Shown one piece after another: positions 32,902 to 44,089 of a DNA stretch of 64,000 bases. Position 1 is the first letter of the stretch, and each line of letters begins with the position of its first letter. The notes under the pieces are model-generated. The model ran no database searches, was not told where the DNA came from, and was given only the letters and a program-made list of their open reading frames with translations. Source of the DNA: Salvia splendens (lineage: Eukaryota; Streptophyta; Magnoliopsida; Lamiales; Lamiaceae); NCBI RefSeq assembly GCF_004379255.2, contig NC_056041.1, positions 22,537,559 through 22,601,558 of the forward strand. The letters are read 5' to 3'. Position numbers and translations under genes: made by a program.

Positions 32902-33822
32902 TATTATCCAGAGTGAATATTTTGAAATTCTAAATAATTATAAAATTGGATACTTTACAAACAAACACATACATTCTGCACATGTAATACATGCACACAC
33001 AAAGTAAATAAAAACACACAAAATATGCACTGCACACATGATACTACGCACAGACAACTCAAAATATTTAGAAAAATAAGGTATAAATACACAATGAAGT
33101 TATATTAGATTTTTCTGTCTTATGAATAATTAATTTTGAATTAGTATACAATTTTAAAACTGAGACGATAGAGGGAGTATATAACATTTTTTTTAAAATT
33201 TAATTAAAAAGTTACTATCAAGTTATATTCAATTTTTTGAATTAGTATACAATTTTATAGTATCAATTAGTATTTAATCTTATCAAAATAAAGATTAAGA
33301 ATTGAATTAGAATACTATCACTGCAATTTCAGTTCCAATTGCAATTGGAATATATCTAAAACACCCTAGGAATAATCATAGGAACGTTTAGCAATAAAAA
33401 TTTCCTTAGCTACACGAGCATTCATCATGTTGTAATAAAAGTAGTGGTATGTTTCTTGTATTCTATTCATTTTTTGTAAATAATACATTCTCCATTCTTA
33501 GTACTATAATTTATCAAAGAAGAAAATAAGGATATGAATAATATATTCTCCATTCTTCTTTTTCCTTTTTTGTGCTACATAACACAATCTTTTGTTAGTC
33601 TGTACATAATCCAAAATGCAAATAAACCCATCCCTTTTTCAATTCCAACAGCATGTCTCATGTGGGGAACAAGGTATACATCCATCCAACCTCAAATTGA
33701 ACAGAAACTCCTATTTCTTTGCAAAGAAATGAAGAACACAACCACAGGTTGAAACCAATGTCTAGAAACCACCCCTCCCCCCTCGTATACGAAATAAGTA
33801 GCACATACGTATGCAAGTAACA

Positions 33823-36800
33823 TCACGGGTGGATAAGTTTCGGGTACGCTGAGCTGCTACTAGTGCTAGCCATGGCGCCAAAACTCGAACTTGGGAGGAG
33901 TTCTGCCTGTGGAAAGGAGCCATTGGATGGTACATCTAGCAGCAAGTCCTGGTCGGAGTTCTCCCCTTCGAAGTGGGATGTGTCCAGCACTGAGGAACCA
34001 TTGTCGTTTTGGATTGAAAATAAACTCTTAGCACTCACGAAAGACTCATCTCTATCTAGGATTTCTTTTTTACCATAGCTTGACTTCATCAGAATTCTCC
34101 GGGGACTCTTCATCATAACTTTCGATCCTGGGGGAAGAAAACCAGTTAGAGAATAGCTAATCCGGATGATTCAATTTGAACTATGAGATCAAGATATTTT
34201 TGGGTAACAAATAAATGCATTTATCTTTTTTCTCCACTAATAGTGAGACCGCCTAAAAAGGAATACAAGCCACGTATAATGAGACAGAGGGACTAAATAA
34301 CAGAAACAATATGTAGAAGAAAATTCTGGCATACCTGATTAGGACATGAGTTTAGCAAAGAAAAGTAGAAATCAGATATACTAGACTAGTCGAAAGGAAA
34401 TGATCTTGTTGTGATAAGCAAAGAATGAAAAGATAGAAAAGCTTTGAAACCTAAAACTCATAGCAGATCGCTGGGTTTTATTGGCAGTGGTTAGTTTATA
34501 AAATGGAATATTTGGCAGTAGATCCAGATGAAATAAAAACTATTGCAAGTAAAAAAGTAATTATCAGCTCCAAGTCTTAATGCACGTACAGAATGGTCAT
34601 ATGCAGACATCTCCAAGCATTGAAAAATATAAATTGAAATACTACTCCCTCCATCCCACTCAAGATGTCCACATTCTTAAGTTAAAGTGGCACGGGATTT
34701 TAGGAGGAGTTGTTAGGTGGAGTAAGTAGAGAGAAAAAGGTAGTTGAATATTTTAATGAGAGATGAGAGAGAGATTTATTTCCAAATATAGAAAATGGAC
34801 ATCTTGAGCAGGACAAATTAAAAATGAAAGGTGGACATCTTGAGTGGGACGGAGAGCGTAGAACATATATCTTAATCGAGATAGAGGTTAAATAAGACTG
34901 AGTTAACAAGCCAGCTGCATTACTGAAACATTTTAAACCCACATGACAATATATGCTCTAGAAAATTGTAGATTCACTTTGCTTGAGTGTCACAGTTATT
35001 GAACATTGTAATACTTAACAGTTGTCGAATTTCCACAATTTACCTGTAGTTTTTTTGTGCTGTCCCTCTCGTGATAGTTCTAAGTGAGCTGCATTGACAA
35101 TTTCAAAGCCATTGTATCCTCCTGTCACTTCTGAGTTGATGGTATTTTTGCGCTTCAGATCCTAAAGAGAACAGTATTTAGAGTATAAATTAAACTACGA
35201 GAGACACAATTGAAGAAAGATTTTACAAGTTGTTGAAACTACAAACCTTAAAAGCTGTATGTTGTTCAACCCACTTTGATTTAGCTAAATCGCATAAGAC
35301 AAGTTTCTTCAAAATTCTGCAATCATCCGTATTGAACCCACCATACGAGTTATCAAAAACTCCCTCAGCAATAAGTTTTTGGAAGGATGATAGATTCAGG
35401 TTGAACTCAGCGCTATCGAACATGCTTTTAAGGCTAAAAAAGAAACAGAGCCCACAATAAGCAAACAAAAATGTATTACCATTAGTCAGTCAGCTTAATT
35501 TTCTGTACTTAAAAGTACCTTTTCTGACTAACGTTCGGCTTAAACAAAAAAAGTTATCACAGCATCTAATCAATCTTTGAGAAGCATCCAAAACTATGCA
35601 TGACCAAAGTAACATGTCTATTGTGATGTAATATTGACACAAATAAGAGGCGCGTAGTTCGTTCTTCAGTATTAGAAAATTTGCCACATGTGGATAAATA
35701 TTTAAACCAATTATGATGGCATGTGATCATGCTGGACTTCCATAAGCTAGAGAAGAAAAGTTACAGCACACACCTGTATGGAGCATCCGAAGCATCGACA
35801 GAAGGTAATAGGCTCATCAACTGTTTTTGTTCATCATTTGTCAAATGAGTTGAAAACAATTCGAAATTAACAATGTCCTGCATCAATATGGCATATCAAA
35901 CGACAGCTTAAGAAGAATGGGCTGGAAAATAAGTTGAATCAGATCTTGACAGGAGTACTTCATAATCTCAATTACAACGGAAAACATTAATATGACTAAC
36001 TGAAAATATGCATAGCAGGAAGACATGGTATCAGCAGCCTATTGCTACAAAAACTATGACGTATATAAGAACAGTTCACAAATTTTTTTATATATGTTGG
36101 ATTTTTTTCTATGGCATGGCTGAATAGGGAACCGAGTAAACATGCATTATCACTAGACATAAATGTGAAACTGCTTATTAGTATCAACTAAACATTTTCT
36201 TTACAACTTACTTGTAGATTTATGTAACATAGTGGAGAATTATTATGTGCAAGAATCGGTAATTTTACAACCTGGTCCTTGTCTCTGAAATTAAATAAGA
36301 AAAAGATGCATTAGCAGAATATTCAGAGAAGATACATCACCCCCCCCCCCTAAGATAGCAGCTGCTGAATTAGTATAAGAAAGGAGTTCATTAATCGCAT
36401 TAGGTTGAAACAAAAGGCATGCTTGTTTGGAAATTCATGAATTTGGATGAAAGTATATGGAGCTATGGACTTGAAATCAGTAATAGAAATCCACGAAGCT
36501 TGTGAAAGAAGGTTTGTTTCATAATAGGATTTGAAATCTAGTTTGAACTATTCTGAGTTACTTGTGGATTTTAATATACAGACTCATTTGAAATAGTTTC
36601 GCAAAAATGCAAACATTTCAATCAAAATGTAACCAACCAAAATATCTAGCTCTTTGAACATAAAAAATCGCATAATTTATGTTCAAGGTATCTGTCTGTA
36701 GCTTAAAAATAATACTCCCTCCGTCCCAAGGAAGATGACCCCTTCCTTGGGCGACACGGGATTTATTGCAGCTTTATTTTGTGTGTTAGGTGGAAAGAAT

Positions 36801-39239
36801 AAAATAAGAGAGAGAATAAAGTAGAGATAAAGGGGTTTCTATTTTTAGTAATGAGTCATCTTGGTGGGACAAACTAAAAAGGAAAGTGGTCATCTTTAGT
36901 GGGACGGAGGGACTACTTCCGAAGACTCCTGGTGTACTCATAAGAACCAGAGAGTGATAAAAATACCTTCTCATATGTTCCTGTACAACCCCAGGATAAG
37001 CATTCTTCTTAAGTTTCTCATTAACTTTACTCGATGAGTAGGCACCTGTGTCTTCAACTCGACCACGAAAACTCATATCCCGTGATGTTAGGGTATACTG
37101 CTTGTTATCAACTGAAAGGGAGCTAGCTTCTGACTCTTCTTCTCTAATAAATGAACTTGGGTGCCGAATAAGTACACTTCCATGTCCAATCTCAACAGAT
37201 ATCATTGGTTTATCGCTCTCAAGAAGCAAGTCTTCTTCTGAAGATCCAGACAAGCATGATGACTGTTGCTCATACCATAATGTATACAGATCTTTGGTAA
37301 GAACCTCAACTGGAGAAGGTTTTGGCCTTGCAACACAGGTTCTCTTTCTGGAAGGAACAATTGAATCCCATGCAGTGGGTTGGGGGGGACCTGTGGTGGT
37401 AAACGAGTGAGAACTTGACCATATTACAATATAACATGCAAATTAATAACTAATCCTCACTAATTAGCTCTAAAATGTTAAAACTATAGCAATTAAAACA
37501 AGTGAAAATGCCGTGCAAATATTGTTCGTAGTCATTGTGCTTGAGATAACACTTAAATGAAAACTTGAAAATGCCATGAAAACCAGAAACAGAAAGATAA
37601 GTTATCACCTTGTAAAAAGATGTACATGATTAGTTTGCTCATAAAGAGTTAGAAAATCATCATTTTACTTTTATAATCCATACCTTTTACCCTGTGTGCC
37701 CTACCCCTCCCGAAGAAAATATATACATAATAGTCAAAGAAGACATGGGTTGAAGATCATGATGCTAGAATACTATCATGCATACGGATCTACTAACTTG
37801 TCAAATCACTTGTATCAGCAATGCCATATTGAGCGTATTTCTCTGAGTTGGATATGGCAGAACCAGAACTTGATCTATTGCTTGTATCTTCATCATAAAC
37901 TTTTTGCAAACCCTGGTAATGGTCAGGAGGAACCTCTACAAATTCAGCTACCTCAATACTGTGTTTCCGCTTCAGTACCTTTAGCTCTTTGTTCTTAATA
38001 GAAATAGTTTTCACCCTAGGCAACCTCAAATCCTCTAACTCATCAGGTTCTGCCCTAGCGTGTAGAGGTGTATAGTTTGCCAGAGTTCCCTTTGTCCTCC
38101 ACCGCGAACCACATGCATTGCAGAGTACTGGCTTCTCAGGAGGCCCATTACGCCAAAGAGGGGTGCCTGTTGCATGATTATGAGAGGTCAAATAAACCCA
38201 TTTCCCATCATGAAAAAAGAATGATAGAGATCAGAGAGTTCCATTACATCTGTTTAAGCATAAAATTTTGTTATCAAACATTGCCCGTGATGAGATATGA
38301 ATTCTGAAAAGAGACTATGAACTCTCCCCAAGAAAACTTAAAGCAAACAAAAATTGACTCTATAAAAATTTTATGACAGATGGAGTTTAAAAAGCATCTC
38401 AAGAGAGTCAATATCATCTCCTTCTCTAGTTTTAGTTCAAAGAATGCGTGATCTCATAACCATTTTGGCATTAGCACAAGCTCACTCTCTTATCACATAA
38501 CAAGCTTCACAAAAACTAATCCATAGCTCAAAATTCTGTTTTCCTCTTTCCCCTTTAGAAGCAGGACCACTCACAAAAGTTTAGACGGTTCAAATGGGAA
38601 TTTCCATTCAGCGATATAAAATCTTCAATGCAATTGGTGGAAGAATGGCGTAAACAATCAAGGTTAAAGCATTGATCAAATTTGATCGAAAACAATGGTG
38701 ATTAAGCATTGATCAAATTTGATTGAAAACAATGGTGGTTATTGATCAAATTTGATCGAAAACACGTGTAACTGCATTCGAATGTGCTGAGTATCAGCTT
38801 AATTCCTTCTTCTAACACAATGGCTTAAGAGTTTTGGAGGTGGCAATGAACTGAAGAGCAAGAGGAAAGGACTATGATCCCAGCAGATACTACTACGATA
38901 TAAAGATACGAAGTCACATATCGACATATTGCTCGTTCTTCCCTGATTGCAGAAGCAACTCACAGGAAGAAAACCAACAAAGACCCAAAAAAAAGGATAA
39001 TGCATATCAGCATATTACTCATTGTTCACTGATTGCATTCTCTACCCGAACATCAAAGGAGACTAATTCATTGATTGAGTGACAATTCATTTCATTTAAA
39101 AAAACATTTGAATAAACTAACTCAATCAAAAACCCCAATAATCTCTCATATTAATTCACAAAGTTACACAATTCCTAGTCAAAAAATCACAAAACTCACT
39201 TGTAACACCACAGTGATAGCAAGGTCCATGCTTTCCCAT
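33823..39239 (-). CDS. GATA transcription factor with DEUBAD-like domain (GATA26/27-like)
   Basis: Eight exons on the minus strand: 39239-39200, 38166-37798, 37390-36967, 36284-36212, 35877-35774, 35433-35247, 35161-35044 and 34127-33823. All have GT..AG introns and consistent phase, giving 539 aa. The zinc finger is at the extreme N-terminus: CYHC at 7-10 and CNAC at 29-32, with exactly 18 residues between and [19 protein letters not shown]. It is split by intron 1 after residue 13. A basic segment follows ([22 protein letters not shown]). Residues about 295-395 ([68 protein letters not shown]) form a DEUBAD-like domain as in plant GATA26/27. Such domains in other proteins regulate UCH-type deubiquitinases. 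The C-terminus is Ser-rich ([17 protein letters not shown]). It is a nuclear DNA-binding factor by family. MITEs lie in introns 3 and 7. Confidence 0.9.
34645..34858. mobile_element. Stowaway-type MITE in GATA gene intron 7
   Basis: TA-CTCCCTCCATCCCACTCAAGATGTCCAC..GTGGACATCTTGAGTGGGACGGAGAGCG-TA, 214 bp, with long inverted ends. A separate right-end fragment (ATAATGAGACAGAGGGAC at about 34280-34294) lies nearby in the same intron. Confidence 0.85.
36715..36913. mobile_element. Stowaway-type MITE in GATA gene intron 3
   Basis: TA-CTCCCTCCGTCCCAAGGAAGATGACC..GGTCATCTTTAGTGGGACGGAGGGAC-TA, 199 bp, TA-flanked, inside the intron between exons 3 and 4. Confidence 0.87.
38666..38765. repeat. Three repeats carrying palindrome GATCAAATTTGATC
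   Basis: Three irregular copies of a unit GATCAAATTTGATCGAAAAC, two of them followed by AATGGTG, lie in intron 1 of the GATA gene (starts at about 38674, 38711 and 38744). The core GATCAAATTTGATC is a perfect 14-bp palindrome in copies 1 and 3; copy 2 has one change. Confidence 0.85.
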
Positions 39240-40172
39240 GTCTATGGATTTCTTGAATCTCCCCCAATTAAAAAAAACAGGATGGGAATTAAATGAAAAT
39301 TCACCACACAGAAACCAGCGACAAAAAAACTAAAGCTTTTTGAAAAATCAAAAGCTTCAACAAAAAAATCTACTGTAAATATTTATATAATTCTCAGTCT
39401 CGATGATTTCGTGTAGCCCTATTGTATATGCTTCGGGTTTGAAGCTTTTTCCTGCTGTAAACCCAACAAACTCTGCAGAAATTACAACACAAAATGGAAA
39501 CCAATTTTTTATATTTTCCCTTTTTTTTTCTAGTCTGAGAAAAACCCAGTAAAAAGAGGCTAAATTCAGAGGAGTGAAGGAGAAAAAGAAGATGTGGGGA
39601 TTAAGCTGAGAATGAATGGAAGTCAATCAAATTGAGAGAAACAAAACACCATTTGGAATAAATCAATGGGGAAAAAGTAGGATGAAAATTTGGCAAAGGG
39701 ATTAGGGGTATGTTTTATTATTCTTGTATTGAATTTTTTATTGTTTGTGAAGTAATGTTTCAGCTTTCTTCACTAGCAATAATATTAAAGTGTATTTCCA
39801 TCTGTTTCATTTGTTTAGCATCTTTTTCTATCTCTCTTTCTTATTTCACTTTTTGCATAATTCAATTACTTGAATTTGCTGGAATGGCTTGGATCAATCA
39901 ATTCTAAATAATAATGATATGTTGGTAATTCATTTTTCAATTGAATTATCACTGTTAACACTTTATAAAAGTTCCTTCAATTTCCTTTTTAATTCAATTT
40001 CATTATTGATTCAAGATTTCACAATATTATTCAATCTTGTTGACTATTTATATGTATAATGTAATTAACTATTTTTCCTACCCCCACCTCAACATACAAA
40101 GAGAATAGTCATATTGAATGTATGATGTCAATTCTTCACTGCTAAGATTTAAAATTGAACAAGATAGGGTAT

Positions 40173-40288
40173 TAGGAAAAGACATACCACATAGAAGAAC
40201 CCCAATATATAATAATATAAATATAATAAATAGGAAAAGACATACCACATAGAAGAACCCCAATATATAATAATATAAATATAATAAA
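40173..40288. repeat. 58-bp tandem duplication
   Basis: Two identical-looking copies of TAGGAAAAGACATACCACAT..ATATAATAAA (40173-40230 and 40231-40288). Confidence 0.9.
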
Positions 40289-40354
40289 TAGGGAGAAAGA
40301 ACAAGGGCTGATCCTTGGATTTTCTACCATTTATCCCTCCAAATTTGTTATTTA

Positions 40355-40499
40355 CTCTCTCCGTCCTATAGAAATATGCTAATTGAAAATAACACATATT
40401 TTAATGCATAATTAATAAAATATTTCTATAAATAGATATAGACTATTTCTATTGACGGATGAAAAAGGAAATTTAACTTATTTATATGGGACGGAGGGG
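40355..40499. mobile_element. Stowaway-type MITE, short (145 bp)
   Basis: TA-CTCTCTCCGTCCTATAGAAATATG..TTATTTATATGGGACGGAGGGG-TA. The ends are intact; the body is shorter than in other copies. Confidence 0.8.
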
Positions 40500-40568
40500 T
40501 ATACTATTACATTATTAGGTGATAGATTTCGTAATTGTCACATTATATTTTGTGAAAGTAGGAAAATA

Positions 40569-40786
40569 CTCCCTCTGTATCCAAAAAAGTAGACTAGTTT
40601 TTTCATTTTTGATCGTCCCTTAAAATTAGACAAAGTCTAGATAAGGAATTTTTTGAACTATTAATAACGTGGACCTAACAATCTATTACTACTTTTTCAC
40701 TATTTTCCCCCTCTCTTATTATACCAATTACATATTAAAACCCGTATTATATATAACTTAAGTTAATTTTTGAGAGACTGAGGGAG
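40569..40786. mobile_element. Stowaway-type MITE (218 bp)
   Basis: TA-CTCCCTCTGTATCCAAAAAAGTAGAC..TTAATTTTTGAGAGACTGAGGGAG. The right flank is TG instead of TA (one change). Confidence 0.75.
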
Positions 40787-41457
40787 TGATGTTTATTCAA
40801 TGGTAGTAAAATAGTTCTATTTTCACTGCTCAATATTCCAAAATCCAATTAAGCCATTTACACTTTTTCAATATTGGAATAAGCCATCAATAAATTTTGA
40901 GATATTGGCATTGACGTGCTGTGTTGCTATTGGACTACACATCCTTTTTTTCTTACATTTGATTAGGTTCAACTTATTTATTGAGTTTGTCCAGCCGACA
41001 TGTCAGACACTCACATCATTTTTAAACTTATTTGACTAATTTATTTATACACGATCTGACACAATTCCTAAAACTATGGTGTAATAGTCTTAATTTTACA
41101 AATGAAATATAGTAGTCATTTCACCGGTGAAATACGTATATCTTTCCATATATGTTCATTTCATAACCACTTGGTCATGATCAACGCTGAATATTTGTTA
41201 TGAATATGAAATTTAGATGGTTATATTTGCGACACCTGGCAGAACTCCATATTTAATTAAAAAACTTTTGCAACACTTATGCCTCATTTGTTACGTGAAA
41301 TTGAGACAATAGAATTGGACTTGAAGCCAATAATTCCAAATTCAGTATTAGTATCATAAAAATATTTAGATTTGATACTGAATTATGAATCCAAATTTCT
41401 CAATTTTACAATTTGAATTTTATATTAAAAGTAGATAATTGAAATTCTAAATAATTA

Positions 41458-41709
41458 TTTTCTCCGTCTTACAAGAGGAGTCACCTTTGGTGTGTGCACG
41501 GATTTTAAAAAATGTAAAAAATAGTTAGTTGGAAAAATTAATGGAATATAGGGTCCACTTTTTAAAATTGGTTTTATAATAGAATGTGAGTGAAGTGAAT
41601 TAGCGAAATGTGAGACCTACTTATTATTTATAGTAAAAGTGAAATGTGACTCTTATTGTGGGACAGACCAAAATGATAAAATATGACTCTTATTATGGGA
41701 CGGAGGGAA
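41458..41709. mobile_element. Stowaway-type MITE (252 bp)
   Basis: TA-TTTTCTCCGTCTTACAAGAGGAG..GACTCTTATTATGGGACGGAGGGAA-TA. The body (GTGAGTGAAGTGAATTAGCG, AAATGTGAGACCTACTTATTATTTATAGTAAAAG) matches that of 584-833. Confidence 0.8.
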
Positions 41710-41726
41710 TATAAAATTAGATATCT

Positions 41727-41822
41727 AACACAAACTTACACAACCCACACATAGTGCACATTCAAATGATACACACACACCCACATCACATACACAACAC
41801 ACACACATACATACACACTACA
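41727..41822. repeat. CA-rich imperfect microsatellite
   Basis: Runs of ACAC and CACACATACATACACAC interspersed with short non-repetitive bases. Confidence 0.75.
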
Positions 41823-42672
41823 TATTGTCATGACCGCACTTTACTAAAGACAGAAAACTCAATTAATCGTAACTAATGGGATATTTAAAAAGCAGAGAAG
41901 AAAGGGAAAAAATTGACACATTTGAGCATAACCTATAATAATTGGGATAGAGTGAAATATCAAGTAACGGCTTATCCAAATATAAATGAACATAAACTTG
42001 ATTTGACTTGCTGCAGAAAGGTTCAAGGCCAAATGACGTCATATATGGAGATATGATACATCCAACTACAATACTATCAAAAGACATTTCTATCTCTTGC
42101 CATTGTCATCACTATTCAACCTCCTCTATATTTTTAAAACATATGTAGAGCTGAGTACTTGATATACTCAGTTGACACATGTCGAAATATACATTTTCAT
42201 AAAAACTGGTATTTGTCAAATAGTGAGCTCGAAGTTTTATTTAAAAAAAAACATTCGAAAACACTAAAACATTTCGTTTGTAAAATGCAACTTATCTATA
42301 TGTTTACCTTATATAAAGAATTTAAATTGGTGCAATACTTGCTAGATAACCTAATGAGGGCTCATAAGTTGTGATCCAAGAATAAGTCCTTAGTTTTCAA
42401 TGGTCTAATTGTGTTCCTTTGGTACGTAATTTGGATGTTATGCGCATGGTATTTCTTTTATGTAGTTATACAATTTGTTCTATGATCAATATCCTTGATA
42501 TTTTGTTGACATTGAATTATATTGTGTTGCCAGAAAATAGACAATTTGTAATTATAGTTGACATTTGCATATTTTAGTTGACAAAACTATTGATACTTTT
42601 TGTGAATTTAAATTTGCTATTGACGTTCGTCTATATTACTGTTGACATACCCATATTTGATGTTATACTGTA

Positions 42673-42913
42673 CTCCCTCAGTCTCGCCAGAAGCGAGCCA
42701 CTTATTTTGGGCACGAAATTCAAAGAATTGATATTTAAAAAGTTAAAGTGGAGAGAGTAAAGTATGAGAGAGGGAAAAATAGAAGAGTTAAAGAATAAAA
42801 TATGTGGGGAAAAAAAGTAAGAAAGAAGATTTTTTGCTTAAAAGGGAAATGGACACTTATGGTGGGACATCCCAAAAAAGGAAAGTGACTCACTTATGGT
42901 GGGACGGAGGGAG
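42673..42913. mobile_element. Stowaway-type MITE (241 bp)
   Basis: TA-CTCCCTCAGTCTCGCCAGAAGCGAGCC..GACTCACTTATGGTGGGACGGAGGGAG-TA, with inverted ends and TA duplication. Confidence 0.83.
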
Positions 42914-42929
42914 TAACAATTATATTAAT

Positions 42930-43520
42930 TCATGTAGGCTTTCTATGTAGACAAGTCATGCAATGCAAGAAACGTGTGTCGCGAGCTATTCCAAGGATAA
43001 AGATGGCTACACTATTTAAACAAGAAGAAGATAATGAAAGCAAAGAGAAGGATTGCGGGCTTGGCCATGTTTCGGGATAATATGAACCGAATGAAATGGG
43101 TAGTGCGGAAAGGACCATAGAAGTGGATGGTGTTGCCTCCAGTGAGAAAGAAGATGAAGTTGGATAGTGATCAGATCATGAGAGATGATACATGTGGGTG
43201 TTTGGTAAGCAACAAAATACATATGTGATGGACTGAATATGCTAGCCAGAGAATTAAGTCATGCAACTCCTGAAATCAAGAAGAATGGTTGCTTTAAAAT
43301 AACTTGTGACACAGTTAGGAAGGTGTTCAGACTGGTCGACATAGATTTTGATCCTGTTGAATCAATGACGCAGTCTCAATTTGCCAATGATAAGGTAGCT
43401 AACGAATGATCATGGTTCTAACAATATGGAGATTCTTGAAAACAAAGACGAATATCCAAGATCCAGCCTTGGTTTTGAATTTAGTAAGGTTAAGTACATA
43501 TTCTAAATGTTATAGTTTCA
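42930..43520 (+). other. Coding-like degraded stretch, identity unknown
   Basis: The plus-strand reading gives interrupted runs of plausible protein (ATLFKQEEDNESKEKDCGLG; DIDFDPVESMTQSQFANDK) separated by stops. Base composition is less AT-rich than the surroundings. It may be a dead gene fragment carried by a transposon; I cannot name the source. Confidence 0.3.
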
Positions 43521-43772
43521 TGATGCACTTCCCAATTAAAAGATGTTAAAGTGAATGAAAGTGTATCTACTTCATATATTTTAGGATGATGATGCGTGTA
43601 ATCGTGATGCAGCAGTTGAGCAAAATCACAAACATACGATGGTCTAAATCTTGTGTTGGGGTTTCTATACTAAAAGATGTTTCGAGCGTACATGCCTTTG
43701 TACAGTCAGCTTGTGCATGTATACGAGAAACACTACGTCCACTTGTTTACCTAATTGTGAGAATAAATAATA

Positions 43773-43995
43773 CTCTCCCCGTCCAACAAGAATATGCACT
43801 CTTTCCTTTTTAGTCCGTCCCACAAGAATATGCATTTTCTAATTTTAAAAACTATTTTCTCTCTAATAAGGTGAGACTCATTCTCCACTAACAATACTAT
43901 ATTTACTTTTTCTCTCTATCTCTCTCTTACTTTACCAATTTTGCATTAAAATCATTGCCGAATCCAAAGTGCATATTCTTTGGGGACTGAGGGAG
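43773..43995. mobile_element. Stowaway-type MITE (223 bp)
   Basis: TA-CTCTCCCCGTCCAACAAGAATATGC..GCATATTCTTTGGGGACTGAGGGAG. The right flank is TG instead of TA. Confidence 0.75.
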
Positions 43996-44089
43996 TGTAA
44001 TATAATGGTTTATTTATTGAAATATAAATAAATAAATCTAAGGCTTCTTACTAAGAAGGTGAAAGTAGGAGAACCTGATGATTTCTCAG

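Larger units (their letters stand above)
31070..33822. other. Intergenic region upstream of the transporter
   Basis: 31070-31250 is the likely 5' UTR and core promoter of the transporter. From 31480 on, the region contains a MITE-like unit (31816-32056), a Stowaway left fragment (32469 on), a complete Stowaway (32691-32901) and a Stowaway right fragment ending GACGATAGAGGGAG at about 33178. 33180-33822 is AT-rich with the 3' end of the GATA gene. No additional gene seen. Confidence 0.55.
39240..42672. other. Intergenic region upstream of the GATA gene
   Basis: 39240-39640 is the likely 5' UTR and core promoter. The rest is AT-rich, with a 58-bp tandem duplication, three Stowaway MITEs and a CA-rich tract listed separately. 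41830-42670 shows no recognisable gene or repeat. Confidence 0.5.

Noticed and set aside
36341..36350. Run of ten C as a regulatory element
   Set aside because: A single homopolymer in an intron with no further structure.
37048..37410. 120-aa plus-strand ORF opposite GATA exon 3
   Set aside because: Antisense shadow of the exon.
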